Part shown: piece after piece, positions 53,594 through 62,362 of the stretch
How the letters are laid out: each line of letters starts with the position of its first letter
Numbering within the stretch: the stretch's first letter is position 1
From: Hymenobacter lapidiphilus
GTDB taxonomy: Bacteria > Bacteroidota > Bacteroidia > Cytophagales > Hymenobacteraceae
Reading direction: 5' to 3'
DNA length: 64,000 bases
Assembly (NCBI RefSeq): GCF_003417065.2
Contig: NZ_QVLT01000017.1
Span: 29,929-93,928 of the forward strand
Translations under genes and position numbers: made by a program
The notes under the pieces: model-generated
Told to the model about the DNA's origin: nothing
Seen by the model: only the letters and a program-made list of their open reading frames with translations
Database searches by the model: none

Positions 53594-53741
53594 GTTTACA
53601 AAGTACCCGGAGTCAATCAGACCGTCATGCCTCATCTGGTGTCCGCCTGTCAAGCATCTCTACCGCTTCCTCGCAGTCGTTCAACGAAGCAGTAGAGATG
53701 CTTCGACAGGCTCAGCATGACGGTCTTTCAACTTTGTAAAC
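53594..53741. repeat. GTCAT-CTGAGC palindromic element, copy 4
   Basis: GTTTACAAAGT pairs with ACTTTGTAAAC at the outer ends, GACCGTCATG with CATGACGGTC next, and AAGCATCTCTACCGCTTC with GAAGCAGTAGAGATGCTTC inside. The right end carries GCTCAGCATGAC, while the left end has lost CTGAGC. It separates the luciferase-like gene from the reductase gene. Confidence 0.88.
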
Positions 53742-53777
53742 AACTTCAACCATATCACCACCACACCCCCTCATATC

Positions 53778-54647
53778 ATGCTCGTCATCACCGGAGCCAA
53801 CGGCCAATTAGGAGCCGCCATCATCGAAAACCTACTGCGCACCATGCCCGCCAGCCAGTTGGTGGCCACCACCCGCGAACCCGAAAAATGCGCTGACCTG
53901 GCCAAACGGGGCGTGCAAATCCGGGCGGGCGATTTTGGCCAGCCCAAGACGTTGCTAACCGCCTTCGCGGGGGCCGACCAGGTATTGCTGGTTTCTGCCA
54001 ACAAGCTCGGAGAAGAGGCCCGGCAACTGCACCGTACTGCCATTGAGGCGGCCGGGGCTGCCGGGGCCGGCCGCATTCTGTACACCAGCCATATGGGCGC
54101 GCGGGCCGATTCGCCGTTTGAGCCGGCCCAGAACCACGCCGCCAGCGAGGCCATGCTGGCCGGGCAGCGGGTTGCCTACACCTCGTTGCGCCACGGTTTT
54201 TACGCTGAGAGTGCGCTGCACATGGTGGAGCACGGGCTGCGCGAAGGCGTGCTGCGGGTACCCGAAGACGGCCCCGTGAGCTGGACCACCCGCGCCGACC
54301 TGGCCGAAGCCGATGCGCTCATCCTGGCCCAGCCCGGCCGCTTCGGGGGCCTCACCCCGCCACTCACGGCCCTCGAAGCCATTACGATGGCCGACATGGC
54401 CGCGCTGGCCTCGGAAGTATCGGGCCGCGAAATCCGGCACGTAACGGTGACGGACGACGAGTGGAAGCAGGCAGCCGTGGCGCGGGGTACGCCGGCCCCG
54501 GTGGCCGAGCTGCTGCTGGGCACCTTCCGGGCCGCCCGGCGCGGCGACTTCGCGGCCACCGACCCCACGCTGCAAACTCTGCTGGGCCGTGCCCCGCAAA
54601 CGATGCGCGAGGTGCTGGCCGGCTTTCTCAAGCCCATGGAATCGTAG
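53778..54647 (+). CDS. NmrA/SDR-type NAD(P)-binding oxidoreductase
   Basis: The 289-residue protein begins with the Rossmann motif LVITGANGQLGAAIIENLL, then LVATTREPEKC and AGADQVLLVSA, typical of NmrA-like quinone reductases (QOR2 type). It lacks the YxxxK catalytic pair of classical SDRs, consistent with this subgroup. The role is probably sensing or reducing a small redox compound. It follows AraC and luciferase-like genes and ends at its own terminator. Confidence 0.9.
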   Translation: MLVITGANGQLGAAIIENLLRTMPASQLVATTREPEKCADLAKRGVQIRAGDFGQPKTLLTAFAGADQVLLVSANKLGEEARQLHRTAIEAAGAAGAGRILYTSHMGARADSPFEPAQNHAASEAMLAGQRVAYTSLRHGFYAESALHMVEHGLREGVLRVPEDGPVSWTTRADLAEADALILAQPGRFGGLTPPLTALEAITMADMAALASEVSGREIRHVTVTDDEWKQAAVARGTPAPVAELLLGTFRAARRGDFAATDPTLQTLLGRAPQTMREVLAGFLKPMES

Positions 54648-54691
54648 AGAATAGCGCCGGCCCGGCCGGCTGAACCTCGCTACCAGAAACC

Positions 54692-54729
54692 AAAGCCCCC
54701 GTTCGGATTTTCCGGCGGGGGCTTTTTTC
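54692..54729 (+). terminator. terminator after the reductase
   Basis: AAAGCCCCCG pairs with CGGGGGCTTT around TTCGGATTTTCCGG-like sequence and continues into T-run. It lies 44 bases after the stop. Confidence 0.9.
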
Positions 54730-54786
54730 TGTAAATCTGAAGTTCAACAGCGGGAAGTAGCGCGCTACTTGTGGTGGCATTGTAGC

Positions 54787-55623
54787 CTAGTACCGTTCCT
54801 CCCCGCGCACCGAACTCAGCTCAATCAGATACTCGCAAGCCTGGCGAAAAACGTCCTGCTCGTCGGGGCTCTGGCGTAGTACCATGTGGTAGCCATTGGC
54901 CCGATGCGCCTCCAGCAGCCATTCGGCTCCGTCCAGCATACCGGGTCGCGGCTGACAAGCAGCTAATTGCTGAAAGCGGCTTGCTAGGAGTAAACGCTGG
55001 AATTGCTGCCACTGCTCCGGCGAAACGGCTACCGTAGTCTCTTCTGCCTTCACTTGTCTGGCCCGGCGCTTGCCCTCGGCTACTTGCTTTTGAAACCTTG
55101 GGTCAGCCATGGTCTCATGGTAGTATTTCCAAGCGCTTCTCCGTGCTTTATCGGATGCTCTTGGCGACAAGCTGTCAGGGTGAAATACGGTTAATGTGCT
55201 AAAGCCGGGACTTTTATCCAAAATTTGCGTGTGCAGAGTAGTTCCGGCAGAGTCACGGTGTAGTGTGAGCAGCACGGGCCGGTGGCAAGACCGCCGCCAT
55301 AGAAACCGCACTATATCGGCTTCAAGGAAATAGTTGGAGAGAACAGGTGCCTCAAAATAGGTAAGCGCATAAGACGCACTATGTAATTCATAAGCGCAGT
55401 CCGCAAATCGAATGTCAGTATTAGCCCGTACAGAAGGCCTTTTCTCTTCAGGTAAATAGGCGTCGTGCAGTGAGTCGGCAGCCGGGAAGTAGAACGTCAT
55501 CGAATCCCGTGGGTGGCCCTGGGCATCGGAAACCGCCGGATTTTGCGGGTAGGGGCCGGGGGTAGTGGGAGAGCCACAGGCGGCCAGCAGCAGAAACGGG
55601 AAGAGGAAACAGACGCGGCGCAT
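54787..55623 (-). CDS. lipoprotein of unknown function
   Basis: From the ATG at 55623 the protein is 278 residues with a lipobox LLLAAC (Cys16), making it a lipid-anchored protein. The body contains DSMTFYFPAADSLHDAYLP, then ILDKSPGFSTLTVFHPDSL, a charged helix (FQKQVAEGKRRARQVKAEE) and AEWLLEAHRANGYHMVLR. No family is recognised. It is divergent from the giant TPR gene. An ATG at 55680 would give an unlikely leader. Confidence 0.75.
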   Translation of the reverse strand: MRRVCFLFPFLLLAACGSPTTPGPYPQNPAVSDAQGHPRDSMTFYFPAADSLHDAYLPEEKRPSVRANTDIRFADCAYELHSASYALTYFEAPVLSNYFLEADIVRFLWRRSCHRPVLLTLHRDSAGTTLHTQILDKSPGFSTLTVFHPDSLSPRASDKARRSAWKYYHETMADPRFQKQVAEGKRRARQVKAEETTVAVSPEQWQQFQRLLLASRFQQLAACQPRPGMLDGAEWLLEAHRANGYHMVLRQSPDEQDVFRQACEYLIELSSVRGEERY

Positions 55624-55753
55624 AGGCAGGAGGGTATGATACAGCTGACGGAGCACAAGGTAATGTTGCCTTTCCAGCACACCAAACTACCCGCCCGCCG
55701 CGTTAAAACCAGTGAAAACGCCCATTCCGGGGCAACCCCGCCCGACTTTTCGC

Positions 55754-55761
55754 TACTTTTG
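55754..55761 (+). promoter_or_regulatory. TAnnTTTG -7 element before the envelope cluster
   Basis: TACTTTTG lies 56 bases before the start of the giant TPR gene. No TTG at the usual spacing was found. Confidence 0.4.
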
Positions 55762-55817
55762 GGTTCCTCCCGGGGCTGCTGGCGGCTGCCGGGGCCCTTT
55801 CCGCGCAACGACTTCTG

Positions 55818-58800
55818 ATGAACCTATTTCCCCGTCTGGCGCTGGCCGCCACGCTGAGCGCCGCTGCCCCGCTGGCTGCCCTGGCCCAGCAAACCCAGGT
55901 ATTTACGTCCGATGAACGCTTTTTCCAGGAAGGCCTGGAGCTCTTCGACAAGGGCAAGTACGGGGCCGCCCAGCAGGCGTTCCGCCAGTACCAGGGCCAG
56001 GTAGAGCGCCGCACCGGCCAGCTGGCCCCCGGCCGCCTCGCCGAAGCCGAATACTACGACGCTGTGGCCGGCCTCTACCTGCTGCACCCCGACGCCGAAG
56101 ACCGGATTCTGTCCTTCGCGGCCAACAACCCGGCCCACCCCAAGGCCAGCCAGGCCTACTTCGAGCTGGGCCGCTTCTACTTCAATAAGAAGGACTACGT
56201 GCGGGCCATCGACTACCTGCAGAAGGTGGGGCCCGACAACCTGAGCGAGGACCAGCGGGCCGAATCGGAGTTCAAGCTGGGCTACAGCTACTTCGCCCAG
56301 AAGGAGTTCGACAAGGCCCGCCTGCAGTTCGACCGCAACAAGGCCGGCAACCACCAGTACCGCTACGCCAGCGCCTATTACGCCGGCTACCTGGCCTACC
56401 GGGCCGGCGACTTCGAGGGCGCCCGACGCGACCTGGCTGTGGCCGAGCAGAACGACGCCTACAAGCCCGTGGTGCCCGCCCTGATGGCCCAGATTCTGTA
56501 TAAGGAAGGCGACTACGACGGCCTGATTGCCTACGCCCCCGAGGCCCTGCGCCAGACCCCGCCGCCCCAGAGCGCCGACGAAATCCAGCTGCTGCTGGCC
56601 GATGCCTACTACCAGAAGCAGGATTTCAAGGAAGCTGCTCAGTATTTCGATAAGTACGCCACCGGCCGCAAGAAGATTGAGCCCGAGGTGCAGTACAAAA
56701 TCGGCTACGCCAACTTCCGGCAGGATGACTTCAAGGGGGCCATTGCCAGCTTCAAGGGCGTGGCCGCCCGCCGCGACTCGCTGGGCCAGAACGCGGCCTA
56801 CCACTTGGGGCTGAGCTACCTGAAAACCAACCAGAAGCAGCTGGCACTAAACTCGTTTGGCGCGGCCCGGCAGCTCACGTTCGACAAGAACATCACCGAA
56901 AACGCCACGCTCAAGTACGCCCAGGTGAACTACGAGCTGGGCAACGGACCCGAAACCATTGCCGCTCTTCGCGACTTCCCGAAGCGGTTTCCGCGCTCCA
57001 AAAACCAGCCGGCCGTCGATGATTTGCTGAGCGAGAGTTTCCTGAACTCCTCCGACTACGCCCAAGCCCTGAGCTACCTCGACAAGCTCGACGACCGCAG
57101 CGCCAAGCTCAACGCCACCTACCAGCGCGTGGCTTTTCTGCAGGCCGCCACGCTCTACAACGACAACCGCTACCAGGAGGCCCTGCCGCTGCTCGACAAG
57201 AGCCTGCGTTACCCCGAAGACGACGCGCTGCGCGCCGCTGCGCAGGTGCTCAAGGGCGACATCTACTCCTACGGCCAGCAGTACCCGGCCGCTATTACGG
57301 CCTACCAGGCTGCGGCTCGCACCAGCCGCCGCGCCGCCGATACCGACTACGACCAGCAGGCCCGCTACGGGCTGGGCTACGCCTACTACAACACCAAGGA
57401 CTATGGCCAGGCCCGCCAGCAGTTCCAGGCCTGGCTGCGCGACCCGGTGGCCAAACCGGCCGACGCCAACTACTACGACGTGACCCTGCGCCTGGGCGAT
57501 TTGGCCTACCTGGCCAAGCAGTACCCCCAGGCCCTGGAGCAGTACGACAAGGTGATAAAGGCCAACGCTGCCGACAAGGACTACGCCTACTACCAGAAAA
57601 GCGTGGTGCTGGGGCTGCTGGGCCGTCGCGACGAAGCCGCTGCCACCCTCAGCACGCTGCTTAAAACCACCCCCGGCTCGCGCTACGCCGACGACGCGGT
57701 GTACCAGCAGGCCCAACTCGATTACGAGGCCGGCGACTTCCAGGCCGCCGTCAATGGCTTTTCGCGCCTGATTACCAACCGGCCCAACTCGCCGCTCATT
57801 CCGCAGGCGCTGCAGAAGCGCGGCATTGCCTACCAGAACCTTAACCAGCATGACAAGGCGGCCGACGATTTCAAGCGGGTGCTGCGCGAGTTTCCGCGGA
57901 CTAAGTCGGCCCAGAGCGCCATTTACAGCCTGCAGGAAAGCCTGAGCGCGCAGGGTAAAACGGAGGAATTCGACCAGTATCTGGCCCAGTTCCGCCAGCA
58001 GAACCCCGACAGCAAGGCCGCCGAAAGCGTCGAGTTTGAGGCCGCCAAGTCGCTTTACCTGGCCGAGAAGTACGCCCAGGCCATTCCGCGCCTCGAAGGC
58101 TACCTGAAACAGTACCCCAGCACCGTGCTGGCCGCCGACGGCCGCTACTTCCTGGCCGACTCCTACCTGCGCACCGACCGCAAGGCCGAGGCTCTGCCGC
58201 GCCTGAAGGCGGTGGTAGAGGAAAACAAGAGCGAGTTTGTGAACCGGGCCGTAGGCCGGCTGGCCGACCTGGAGTTCGAAAACAAGAACTACGCCGAGGC
58301 CGCCAAGTACTACGCCCGCCTGCGCGAGGTGTCGCAGAACAAGCGCGAGGTGGCCAACGCGGGCATCGGGTTGCTGAAAAGCAGCTATGAAGCCGGCGAC
58401 CTGGAAACCACCCGCCGCGTGGCCACCGAGCTGCAAACCCAGGGCGGGGCCGCCCTGAACGCCACCAACCTGGCGCTGCTCTACCTGGGCAAGGCCAGCC
58501 TGAAAGCCGGCGCCCTCGACCAGGCCGCCACCGAGCTGAAAGCCGCCGCCACCACGGCCAAGGACGAGAGCGGGGCGGAGGCCCAGTACCTGCTGGCCCA
58601 GACGCTGTTTCAGCAAAAGAAGTACCCCGAAGCCCTCGACGCCGCCTACAAGAGCAACGCCGACTTCGCCGGCTACGACCTGTGGCTGGGCCGCGCTTTC
58701 CTGCTGATTGCCGACATCTACAAGGAGCAGAACGAAATCTTCCAGGCCCGGGCCACGCTCAATTCCATTATCGACAACAAATTCCCGGTGGCCGAAGTGA

Positions 58801-58970
58801 TAGCCGGTGCCAAGCAGCGCCTCGCCGCCCTGCCCGCCGACACTACCACCCCGGCGGCCCCCACCACGCCCGCGCCCACCGGCAAAAGCACCCCCAAAAC
58901 CACCAAGCCCAAAGCCCCCGCCCGCAACTCGCTCACGGCCCCCGCAGACACCACCGCCACGCCCCGTTGA
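55818..58970 (+). CDS. giant periplasmic TPR protein
   Basis: The 1050-residue protein has a signal peptide (cleavage near residue 22, after ALA) and then TPR-like repeats along nearly its full length, for example FFQEGLELFDKGKYGAAQQAFRQ, ASQAYFELGRFYFNKKDYVRAI, AQYFDKYATGRKKI and AKYYARLREVSQNK. The C-terminus is a Pro/Thr/Lys-rich tail (residues 1005-1050). It heads a gene series encoding an outer-membrane barrel, a SPOR protein, ExbB, ExbD and a TonB-like protein. A scaffold role in envelope assembly or Tol-like function is inferred. Confidence 0.88.
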   Translation: MNLFPRLALAATLSAAAPLAALAQQTQVFTSDERFFQEGLELFDKGKYGAAQQAFRQYQGQVERRTGQLAPGRLAEAEYYDAVAGLYLLHPDAEDRILSFAANNPAHPKASQAYFELGRFYFNKKDYVRAIDYLQKVGPDNLSEDQRAESEFKLGYSYFAQKEFDKARLQFDRNKAGNHQYRYASAYYAGYLAYRAGDFEGARRDLAVAEQNDAYKPVVPALMAQILYKEGDYDGLIAYAPEALRQTPPPQSADEIQLLLADAYYQKQDFKEAAQYFDKYATGRKKIEPEVQYKIGYANFRQDDFKGAIASFKGVAARRDSLGQNAAYHLGLSYLKTNQKQLALNSFGAARQLTFDKNITENATLKYAQVNYELGNGPETIAALRDFPKRFPRSKNQPAVDDLLSESFLNSSDYAQALSYLDKLDDRSAKLNATYQRVAFLQAATLYNDNRYQEALPLLDKSLRYPEDDALRAAAQVLKGDIYSYGQQYPAAITAYQAAARTSRRAADTDYDQQARYGLGYAYYNTKDYGQARQQFQAWLRDPVAKPADANYYDVTLRLGDLAYLAKQYPQALEQYDKVIKANAADKDYAYYQKSVVLGLLGRRDEAAATLSTLLKTTPGSRYADDAVYQQAQLDYEAGDFQAAVNGFSRLITNRPNSPLIPQALQKRGIAYQNLNQHDKAADDFKRVLREFPRTKSAQSAIYSLQESLSAQGKTEEFDQYLAQFRQQNPDSKAAESVEFEAAKSLYLAEKYAQAIPRLEGYLKQYPSTVLAADGRYFLADSYLRTDRKAEALPRLKAVVEENKSEFVNRAVGRLADLEFENKNYAEAAKYYARLREVSQNKREVANAGIGLLKSSYEAGDLETTRRVATELQTQGGAALNATNLALLYLGKASLKAGALDQAATELKAAATTAKDESGAEAQYLLAQTLFQQKKYPEALDAAYKSNADFAGYDLWLGRAFLLIADIYKEQNEIFQARATLNSIIDNKFPVAEVIAGAKQRLAALPADTTTPAAPTTPAPTGKSTPKTTKPKAPARNSLTAPADTTATPR

Positions 58971-58975
58971 CCGGC

Positions 58976-59090
58976 GTAGAGACGCGACCCTCCGCGTCTC
59001 GTCGTTGAACAATCTAGCTGAACATAGTCCCAAACGTATCTCCGCTTAGCGAGCCGTTCAACGGCGAGACGCGAAGGGTCGCGTCTCTAC
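58976..59090. repeat. GAGACGCGACC inverted repeat
   Basis: GTAGAGACGCGACCCT and CGCGTCTC at the left pair with GAGACGCG and AGGGTCGCGTCTCTAC at the right; CGTTGAAC pairs with GTTCAACG inside. It lies between the giant TPR gene and the barrel gene. This is a third palindrome family, distinct from the GTCAT elements. Confidence 0.88.
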
Positions 59091-59217
59091 ATCGTTGGTT
59101 CAGGTACGCCAGTACATCAACTTAGAAATCAGTAGTAAATAGGAGAGGGGTAGAGGGTGAGAAGGCTGCCCGAACAGTGACCTAATCATCCGAACCCTTA
59201 GCCCCCAAGCCCCCAAC

Positions 59218-60906
59218 ATGACCCATAAACTGCTGGCCGCTGCCGCCCTGCTAACCGTTGCCGCCCCGGCCTTTGAGGCCCGGGCCCAGAGGACGCCCGG
59301 CAAGATTGAGGACGCCGAAATCGAGATTGTGAAGGAGCGGGTGAACGAGTTGCCTACGGCCACCCGCAACTTCGAGAAGGTGAAGATTGAGGCCCCGGCC
59401 AAAACGCCCGCGGCCCCCAACTACACCTACCCCGACTTCCGGCTGCCGGCCGATAAGCTCAACCCGACGGTGCGCGTGCTCACCATCCGGCAGGAGCAGT
59501 TACCCGAGCTGAGCGGCAACTACCTCAAGGCCGGCATCGGCAACTACGGCACCGCCTACGGCCGCGCCTACCTGCACAACAACCGCTTGGAAAACGCGAG
59601 CTACGGCCTCGATTTCAAGCACCTCTCGTCGAGCCGCGGCCCGGTTGACCGCGAGAACTCGCGCCAGAGCCAGACCAGCCTGGGCCTGAACGGCGAAACC
59701 TACAGCGGCCCGCTGGTGCTGGGCGCCAAAGTGAACCTGGGCCGGGAGCGGTACAATTTCTACGGCTACAACCGCAACGTCATCGAGCTGCCCGAGGCCG
59801 ACAGCCTCAAGCAGGTGTTTAAGCGGGCCGGCGTGCTGGTGTACGCCCGCAACCGCGCCCGCGACGCGGCTTTCCAGTACGATTTGGGCCTCGGATACAA
59901 CTATTGGTCCGACGCGTTCAAGGCCAGTGAAAGCAACGTGTACGCCACGCTGCGCTCGACCTATAAGCTGACAGAAGCCAGCCGCGTGCGCGTCGATGGC
60001 GACGTGTCGTTCATCTCCCACAAGGATTCGATAACCGATACCCGGCCCTTCTTCCAGGTAGCGCCGGTTTTCGAAACGACCCTTAACCGGCTGGCCCTGC
60101 GCGTGGGCGCCACGCTGGGCTACACCGGCGACACCATTAACGACGCCCGCCAGTTCAACGTGTTTCCGGCGCTGCGGGCAGCCTATACCGTTACCGAAGA
60201 CAAGTTCGTGGTGTATGCCGGGCTGGGTGGGGGCATCCAGCGGGTTACGATGTACGACCTGAGTACCGAAAACCCCTGGCTGGCGCCCAACGTGCGCGTG
60301 GCCGACACCCGCCGAGGCCCTACGCTCTACTTCGGCTTCGATGCTACGCCCGCCCGCGCCCTGGAGGTGAAGGCCCGCGTAACGCTCTCCAACGACCAGA
60401 ACCTATACTTCTACAACAACTCGGCCCGCGACACCACCAAATTCGAGTTGGTGTACGACCGGAAATCAACCCAGCTTTTCAACCTGCACGGCGAGGTGCT
60501 ATACAACGGCGCCGAGAAGCTGCGCCTGGGCCTGAAGGCCGATTACAACGGCTACAACGTAAAAACGCTGGCCCAGCCCTTCCACCGGCCCAAGTTCCAG
60601 TCGGCTCTGTTCGGCTCGTATAATTTCTACGACAAGCTGCGGGTAGGCGCGGAGTTGTATACGCTGAGCGCCAGCTATGGCACGGGGTTGCGCTCCGGCG
60701 GCGCTTTCCCCGGCGGCAGCCTGACCCGCGAAGCCCGCCTCACCGACACCGTAATCGACCTGAACCTGCGCGGTGACTACCAGCTGACGGAGCAGTTTTC
60801 CATCTTCGTGCTGGGCAACAACCTGCTGGGCCGAAGCAATATACAGTACCTCAACTATCCGGTGAAAGGCATCAACGTGCTGGCCGGCGCGAGCTACCAG
60901 TTCTAG
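59218..60906 (+). CDS. outer-membrane beta-barrel protein (TonB-receptor-like)
   Basis: The 562-residue protein has a signal peptide (cleavage after ARA near residue 23), a Pro-rich segment of about 60 residues, then alternating amphipathic strands (GIGNYGTAYGRAYLHNNRLENA, YDLGLGYNYWSDAF, LGLKADYNGYNV) and a final aromatic strand ending YQF, the pattern of an outer-membrane barrel. It resembles TonB-dependent receptors but has no plug domain or TonB box that I could find. It may carry cargo or anchor the TPR protein (inference). Confidence 0.85.
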   Translation: MTHKLLAAAALLTVAAPAFEARAQRTPGKIEDAEIEIVKERVNELPTATRNFEKVKIEAPAKTPAAPNYTYPDFRLPADKLNPTVRVLTIRQEQLPELSGNYLKAGIGNYGTAYGRAYLHNNRLENASYGLDFKHLSSSRGPVDRENSRQSQTSLGLNGETYSGPLVLGAKVNLGRERYNFYGYNRNVIELPEADSLKQVFKRAGVLVYARNRARDAAFQYDLGLGYNYWSDAFKASESNVYATLRSTYKLTEASRVRVDGDVSFISHKDSITDTRPFFQVAPVFETTLNRLALRVGATLGYTGDTINDARQFNVFPALRAAYTVTEDKFVVYAGLGGGIQRVTMYDLSTENPWLAPNVRVADTRRGPTLYFGFDATPARALEVKARVTLSNDQNLYFYNNSARDTTKFELVYDRKSTQLFNLHGEVLYNGAEKLRLGLKADYNGYNVKTLAQPFHRPKFQSALFGSYNFYDKLRVGAELYTLSASYGTGLRSGGAFPGGSLTREARLTDTVIDLNLRGDYQLTEQFSIFVLGNNLLGRSNIQYLNYPVKGINVLAGASYQF

Positions 60907-60991
60907 CGGCCCGTTGCCGAAAAAGCGGCATATCAACTCATCATTCCGTACATTTCGGTTTCTGTTTCCTGCTCCGACCGACTCCCTACCT

Positions 60992-62155
60992 ATGCTAGCC
61001 GACCATATCCGGGCCCTGCTCCAGCACCACGACTGCGTTATCATCCCTGATTTTGGGGGCCTGATTGCCGACTATGCGCCGGCCCGCATCCATCCGGTGC
61101 GCCACACGCTAACGCCGCCGGCTAAGCGCGTGGCCTTCAACCAGAGCCTGACCCGCAACGACGGCCTGCTGGTAGATGCGCTGAGCCAGCGGCTGGGCGT
61201 GAGTCCGGTGCAGGCCCGCGAGCTGGTGCAGCAGGCCGTGCAGTGCATGCAGCAGGAGTTGGCCGCCGGCAACCGCACCGAGCTGGGGGGAATTGGCAAT
61301 TTCAAACAGGCTCCCGGTCGGGGCCTGGAGTTTGAGTACACCGGCTCCGAAAACCTGCTCGGTGCCAGCTTCGGGCTACCCGAGTTGGTGTCGCGCCCGG
61401 TGCGGGCCACCGATGCGCTGCTGGCCCGCGAGCGGCCCACGGCGGCCCCGCAGCTGCGCACCCGCCGCCTCGGCTGGGTATGGCGCACGCTCGGCGTTAC
61501 GGCCATTGTGGGTCTGGTCCTGTCGGCCAACTATATGTTTGCCGACCTGACTGGCTACCTGCCCGACGCCCTGCGGGGCCAGTCGGTGGCGGGTCCTACT
61601 GCCCCGGTGCCCGCACCGCGTCAGCAGGCCAGCCTGAGCAGCGCCGCCACCCGCCTGACGGAAAGCCCCACCGCGGCTCCGGCCACCGATGAGTCGCCTT
61701 CCGCGCCCACCGCTGCAGCAGAAGCTCCGGCCAACAAACCCGCTCCGTTGACCGCTGTGGCTCCGACCAGCAAGGCCGCTGCCGCGGTAGTCGCCACGCC
61801 CGACCAGGGCACCAAGCCGGCCGCCCCGAAAGCCGCCGCCAAGCCTAAAGCGAAAGCTCCGGGCTGGGAGAAGGCCGCCGCCACCAATGCAACCGCCGGG
61901 GCTTCGGCGGCGACTGTTAGTAAGCGTACGGGCCGTTACTATGTAATTGCCGGTTCGTACACCACGTTGGTTAATGCCGAGAAGGGCCGCCAGGCCCTGG
62001 TGCGGATGGGCCACCCGGCCCGCGTGCTGCTGCCCGCGCCCGGCAGCCGGCAGTTCATGCTTTCGGCCGCCGATTTTTCCGACCGCACCTCCGCCGACCG
62101 TCAGGCCAGCATCCTGCGCAAGCGCATGGGCGACCTGTGGATTAAACAGTATTAA
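60992..62155 (+). CDS. HU-CCDC81-like and SPOR domain protein
   Basis: From the ATG at 60992 the protein is 387 residues. The N-terminal region (ADHIRALLQHHDCVIIPDFGG; AFNQSLTRNDGLLVDALSQRL; TELGGIGNFKQAPGR) is the HU-like CCDC81 type. A transmembrane segment follows near residues 165-185 (TLGVTAIVGLVLSANYMF), then an Ala/Pro-rich linker and a SPOR domain at the C-terminus (YYVIAGSYTTLVNAEKGRQAL). The SPOR domain binds denuded peptidoglycan at division sites, so the HU-like part faces the cytoplasm. An in-frame ATG at 60914 adds an unlikely leader. Confidence 0.9.
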   Translation: MLADHIRALLQHHDCVIIPDFGGLIADYAPARIHPVRHTLTPPAKRVAFNQSLTRNDGLLVDALSQRLGVSPVQARELVQQAVQCMQQELAAGNRTELGGIGNFKQAPGRGLEFEYTGSENLLGASFGLPELVSRPVRATDALLARERPTAAPQLRTRRLGWVWRTLGVTAIVGLVLSANYMFADLTGYLPDALRGQSVAGPTAPVPAPRQQASLSSAATRLTESPTAAPATDESPSAPTAAAEAPANKPAPLTAVAPTSKAAAAVVATPDQGTKPAAPKAAAKPKAKAPGWEKAAATNATAGASAATVSKRTGRYYVIAGSYTTLVNAEKGRQALVRMGHPARVLLPAPGSRQFMLSAADFSDRTSADRQASILRKRMGDLWIKQY

Positions 62156-62180
62156 GATAAGTGCTTAGTTGATAGTGCCT

Positions 62181-62286
62181 AGAAACTCGTCATCCTGGAA
62201 AAGCAGTGCGTTTCCCAAGTCAGCCTACGTCAGCACGACGAACCGGCTGCCGGGGAAACATACTGGCTTCGTCAGGATGACGTTCT
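62181..62286. repeat. GTCAT-CTGAGC palindromic element, copy 5
   Basis: AGAAACTCGTCATCCTG pairs with CAGGATGACGTTCT, and GTTTCCC pairs with GGGGAAAC inside. The centre is weakly paired. It lies between the SPOR gene and exbB, amid 7-base periodic DNA (GTGCTTA-GTTGATA-GTGCCTA on the left; ACGCACT-CTCAACC-AAGCACT-ACGCCCT on the right). Confidence 0.78.
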
Positions 62287-62300
62287 TTTACGGCCTGCCT

Positions 62301-62362
62301 AACCGCTAAGCATCCATCTCCATCAGCCTACGCACTCTCAACCAAGCACTACGCCCTAACGA
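62301..62362. repeat. 7-base periodic exbB leader
   Basis: The stretch ending in ACGCACT-CTCAACC-AAGCACT-ACGCCCT-AACGA can be read as degenerate heptamers and runs up to the exbB start codon. It partly complements AAGTGCTTAGTTGATAGTGC at 62159. Confidence 0.6.

Noticed and set aside
55818..58970. DNA-level tandem repeat in the giant TPR gene
   Set aside because: The repetition is at the protein-fold level only; the TPR units are too diverged to count as a DNA repeat.
56847..59033. Minus-strand open frame of about 728 codons opposite the giant TPR gene
   Set aside because: Composition is extreme (Gly/Val/Leu/Gln-rich) and there is no recognisable domain; it mirrors the codon bias of the plus-strand gene.
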